The notes under the pieces are model-generated. The model was given only the letters and a program-made list of their open reading frames with translations, searched no databases and was not told the origin of the DNA. The translations under genes were made by a program, and so were the position numbers. Positions 60,644 through 64,000 of a DNA stretch of 64,000 nt are shown piece by piece (positions within the stretch are counted from its first letter, which is position 1; every line of letters starts with the position of its first letter). Source of the DNA: Atrichornis clamosus (taxonomy: Eukaryota > Chordata > Aves > Passeriformes > Menuridae). The stretch is from contig WBMZ01004774.1 of NCBI GenBank assembly GCA_013400975.1, positions 81,001 to 145,000 of the forward strand, in the 5' to 3' direction.

Positions 60644-62935
60644 TTAGAGCCTTTTCAGGCCACCTATATCATACCATTAAAACAGATTTTAAAAAATTAC
60701 TCTTCAATGATAAGTAAGTATGCTATTATTTTCTTTCTGCTTCTCACATGTACTTTTGCAGGTGTAGGACTTGCAGATTTTTTCATTTTCCACAGATTGT
60801 AAAATGAAGGCAATATTTAAATCCTCACTCTTCTTACAGGAGGTATGAAAGTTAATTAGGGAATATGCAGAACATGTTCTGGAGATGAGAGCATTAAACA
60901 CACGGCTGATACTTGTCTACAAGCAACAACAATGTCAGTAGCAGTACTGATGACATGAGAAGGAACATAGCTATGTGAATCTACATAGATACGTTCCTAT
61001 GATACTCTGGGTCTGATTTCTTCAAGTGGGGAACCTCTCCAGAAAAACAAAGATGAATTTTTGTGTCGTTGAACTTCATTGTACAAGACTTGTACTAGAA
61101 TACACTTGTAAATCACTAGGAGACAACTTCTTCAAGGTCTTTGTAAATACCACTACTTATCTTACCTGAATTTAAAGCATAGTATATTTTCTTACACCCA
61201 TATTAAAAAGAGTGGATAGAAAAATATCTCCTTCTGTTAACCTTCAGCTTAAAGCTTAATTCTCTCAAATATTTGAGAGAAAAAAATGAAATTGTACAAA
61301 TGTCTATGGAATAGGAAATGTAAATAGGACATGTCTCTGAGGCCAAGAAAATATGTGGAAAGCCCCAAAGTTTCCAGCATCATTTTCTTGTACTGAATTG
61401 TATGTATAGTTTGCAACAGCAAATTATTTTCTCATTCAGGTGTCCAATCAAAAGTTATGTGAAGTCCCCCTATCCCAATTCCCCAACTGCATCATAGAGA
61501 GCAATATAATAAGGCCCCATTGACAAAAATATTCCTTGATTGCAAGGATCGTCGATATCCTGAAAATGAGTTTTCACAACACTAGAGGTGCACTTCAGCT
61601 CACTTTGCCAGGTGTTTGCATTGCAGTGATAATTTCCAGCACTGTGCTGGCTGCTGAATATGGCCCAAAATTGAAATCACCCCCGCAGGAGTATTCAGAT
61701 TGTATAGGAAAACCTGGGCAAAGAATAGAAGAGACTGCCGTCACAAAGAACAGAGCAGCGCATCCTGAATGCAAGCTGCATCAGTGCAAGCATGCAGGAG
61801 TTATTTTTACAGCTTTGTAGCAGCAGAAGTTTCCACATTGATACAAAGAAAAGCTCAGGGAGAATCTTAGAATCAGATGTCCTCTGTAGTTCAAATCTGT
61901 TTTTTAGGGGACTCTGGGATATACACACCCAGTGCCTCTTTCTTCTTTACTGGGGTGTTTCCACAAATGCTTCCCTCAATCTGAATCTGTCTCTATGCAC
62001 AAGTTTGATAGTGATTGTCCACAATCCCAAGCAGCTGGTGAGTCCTGATCTACAGTTTGCTAATGAAGGAAGATTTCCTCCATTCCTCGCCCAAAGCACA
62101 GCCTAAGCCACTTAGTGCTGGTGTCATTCACAGCCTTTCTTTTGCTTTTCTTGCACATGCAAAAGGAGACATAGAGAAACAGGTCAGAGAGAAAGGCTTA
62201 GCTCATCATGGTATAAAGGACAGCAGTGTCTGACCCCTCACAAGACTTAGAGGTTCACATAGGCATGCGTGGCACCCCAGATGCTGTGCATGAAGCCCTG
62301 CAAAGGTGGCTGTTCACACTTGCACTGAATGCAGGCTGTCCATCCAAAAAGCATCACACATGTGAAAATAGCTGCCAGACACAGAAGCTACTTCCACTTC
62401 CTTTACTCTGCTCTTCTTTGGTAATCACTGCCTCAGCTGTCCACAGTTTTAAAAGGGTGACGAGAGAAGGCATTGTCCTAGAACTTGAGTGAAGAAAGGA
62501 AAATCCTGCTCCTGAACGTGTTATGCTGTGAGGACACCAAACAAATTCCTCCTATTTGCAATTACTTTAGTGAACTGACTGTGCCAGAGTACCAGAAAGC
62601 ACCACTTAAACAGAGACCTGCTCTTGATGTCAATTTATTGACAGAAAGTTGAATTTCTCCTTTCTGCTGGCAATTATCCCTTACATAATAAAAATAATTT
62701 CCTCTTGATATGATCTGAAATGTTTTGAGCAGTGTTCCCTTCTCCAAAGTCAAGATGACTAAAAGCAAACAGTGATTTCCGACACTCTGCCTTCCAGGTA
62801 CCTGGTTTGAATGATAGGAAGCTTTATTTTCAGTAGCTACTTTTAAAAAGTTTGCAAAAAGTAGCAGCTCTCAAGTTGAGCAAACAACACTCGATGCTAA
62901 AAGTACCAGTCAGATTTGAAAATGTCGGCCCTTGT
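60644..62935. other. AT-rich non-coding stretch
   Basis: A perfect 20-base palindrome lies at 61261-61280. Plus-strand frames at 61536-61820 and 62226-62492 have patches of coding-like codon use but no recognised domain and only weak splice signals. No RNA gene seen. Confidence 0.4.
61261..61280. other. Perfect 20-base palindrome
   Basis: TCTCTCAAATATTTGAGAGA equals its own reverse complement. It could form a cruciform or bind a dimeric protein. No context supports a specific role. Confidence 0.75.
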
Positions 62936-63030
62936 ATTACATGCAAATAATGATCCATCAACTACAAATTTTATCAGAGATTCTTGGTTGTTTATTTTTT
63001 TTTAAGTATTCATGATGCTAAAAAAAACTT
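62936..63030. promoter_or_regulatory. Octamer-containing AT-rich element
   Basis: A perfect octamer ATGCAAAT at 62941-62948 is followed by AATGATCCATCAACTAC and TTTATCAGAG. The mix is typical of POU/homeodomain-responsive non-coding elements, but motif matches alone prove little. Confidence 0.2.
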
Positions 63031-64000
63031 CAATTGATCATTACCTATTTTAAGGGAGCTGGGTCTTTTCACTGATTTAATATGATTATTCTAATTTTGG
63101 CAAAAACTTATTCCCTAGTAAAGGCAAGGAGTCTTGGGCTTATTTGTGTAGGCAGCACAAATCCAGACTGTTTCCCATTCCCTAAGGCCCAGCTACACTG
63201 CCGGTGTAGCTCCCCTGCGCCAGCTGCAGGAGCACTAATCCTCAAACTGTCAGTGGAACACAGACACCTCAGTGCTGTCCATCCCAAGAGCCCTGCACGG
63301 AGAAGTTTGATCTGACTGGGTCTGCAGGTCGCTCGCTCTGGGAGCCATAGTCCCTTGCATAATGAAGCAGCACCGTATGTTTAAGTACCATACCTTCATT
63401 AAAAAAGTGAGTATTGCCCTTAATCACTGGTATTTATGATTCATAAAGAAATGAAAGAAATGTGAATAAGGAATATGTGATAGGAACAAAAGATGTCTGT
63501 GCCCACTGACATTGTCGGTAGAATCCTGCTGTCATTGCACTCCATTGGGACTGCAGGCCTGGCTTAATGCAGCCTGATTGCAGCTGTGTCTGCTTTGGTT
63601 TCCTGAAAGAACTTGCAAGTCTAGCATGGTAACTTGTCATCTGCAAGCCAGGAGTTTTATTCACAGTTTGCTAGAAGCCACATTAAATAGCAACATCAGT
63701 CTGGAGATCAGCTTCTGCAGCAATGTTCTTATCCTTAAGCCTGTGCAGATGGGTGATTCCCTGTGTGCTTGCTTTAATGGCTGTGCTGCTGAAGACACTA
63801 ATATCCTAAGACATATCTCTCCAGGGGGCTCTTGATATGAGAGTAAAATGAAATTTGTGTCCAGTTTGCCAGGGCCTCACCAGTGCCCTAACAGCAGGAT
63901 ACGGTATTAGAAAGACACTCTTCACAGGTGCACCTTTCACAAAAAGACTGTCAGAAAAACCTGAAATGTACGCATTATTTAACCAAGCTCATAAATAGCA
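63031..64000. other. Non-coding stretch to the window end
   Basis: It includes a moderately GC-richer patch at 63.13-63.35 kb and short frames on both strands at 63.43-63.84 kb. No recognised gene, repeat or RNA. Confidence 0.5.

Noticed and set aside
61536..61820. Plus-strand 94-codon frame as an exon
   Set aside because: Some coding-like patches, but no clear acceptor and donor, and no recognisable protein.
62226..62492. Plus-strand 88-codon frame as an exon
   Set aside because: The first part has good codon use, but the acceptor lacks a pyrimidine tract and nothing is recognised.
1..64000. CR1 LINE copies, CRISPR arrays, bacterial operons, rRNA or snRNA genes
   Set aside because: I looked for their characteristic sequences and layouts and found none that I could support.

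Overview
This window is vertebrate nuclear DNA, most likely from a bird. The main evidence is one diverged solo LTR at about 58.35 kb. It matches an LTR type I know from bird genomes in its 5' end, its TATA region and several blocks between. Mammalian Alu/B1/L1-type repeats are absent, interspersed repeat density is low, and there are worn palindromic repeats of a kind I recall from bird, crocodile and turtle genomes. The sequence is AT-rich, poor in CpG and full of stop codons. I see no rRNA, tRNA, snRNA, CRISPR array, bacterial-type operon or intact transposon. I cannot name the species or chromosome.

There is no complete protein-coding gene that I can recognise. The longest open frame (162 codons, minus strand, about 32.4-32.8 kb) is within what chance allows here. 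The window reads as intergenic or long-intron DNA. Five stretches rise above background as coding-like or exon-like: a two-frame relic with polyadenylation-like signals and an A-rich tail at 1.79-2.39 kb (+), a splice-bounded open segment at 21.1 kb (+), a coding-like open frame at 24.8-25.0 kb (-), a 69-bp segment with a very strong acceptor and good donor at 39.7 kb (+), and a coding-like possible last exon at 60.0-60.15 kb (-). None is assigned a function.

Layout: 0-8 kb is mostly plain non-coding DNA with the relic at 1.8 kb. From 8 to 22 kb it is AT-rich, with one palindromic repeat at 8.3 kb and the candidate exon at 21.1 kb. At 22.26-22.41 kb lies a striking hairpin with nested stems. 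From 24 to 25 kb is a GC- and CpG-richer island with coding-like sequence. From 25 to 42 kb it is mostly featureless, with worn ancient repeats and the 39.7 kb exon candidate. From 40 to 44.5 kb is a cluster of low-copy repeated motifs, a GT-rich microsatellite and a palindromic repeat, in sequence that looks regulatory. From 44.5 to 57 kb it is AT-rich with a possible conserved element near 48.2 kb. From 57.5 to 60.2 kb are the solo LTR, a 21-base exact match to it 1 kb upstream, and the minus-strand coding-like segment. The rest is AT-rich with an ATCC microsatellite.

Nothing here forms a gene system that works together. The most interesting items are the nested hairpin at 22.3 kb, the coding-like islands, and the repeated motif pair at 43.0 and 44.4 kb. 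All statements about conservation or expression are inference and need alignment or RNA data.
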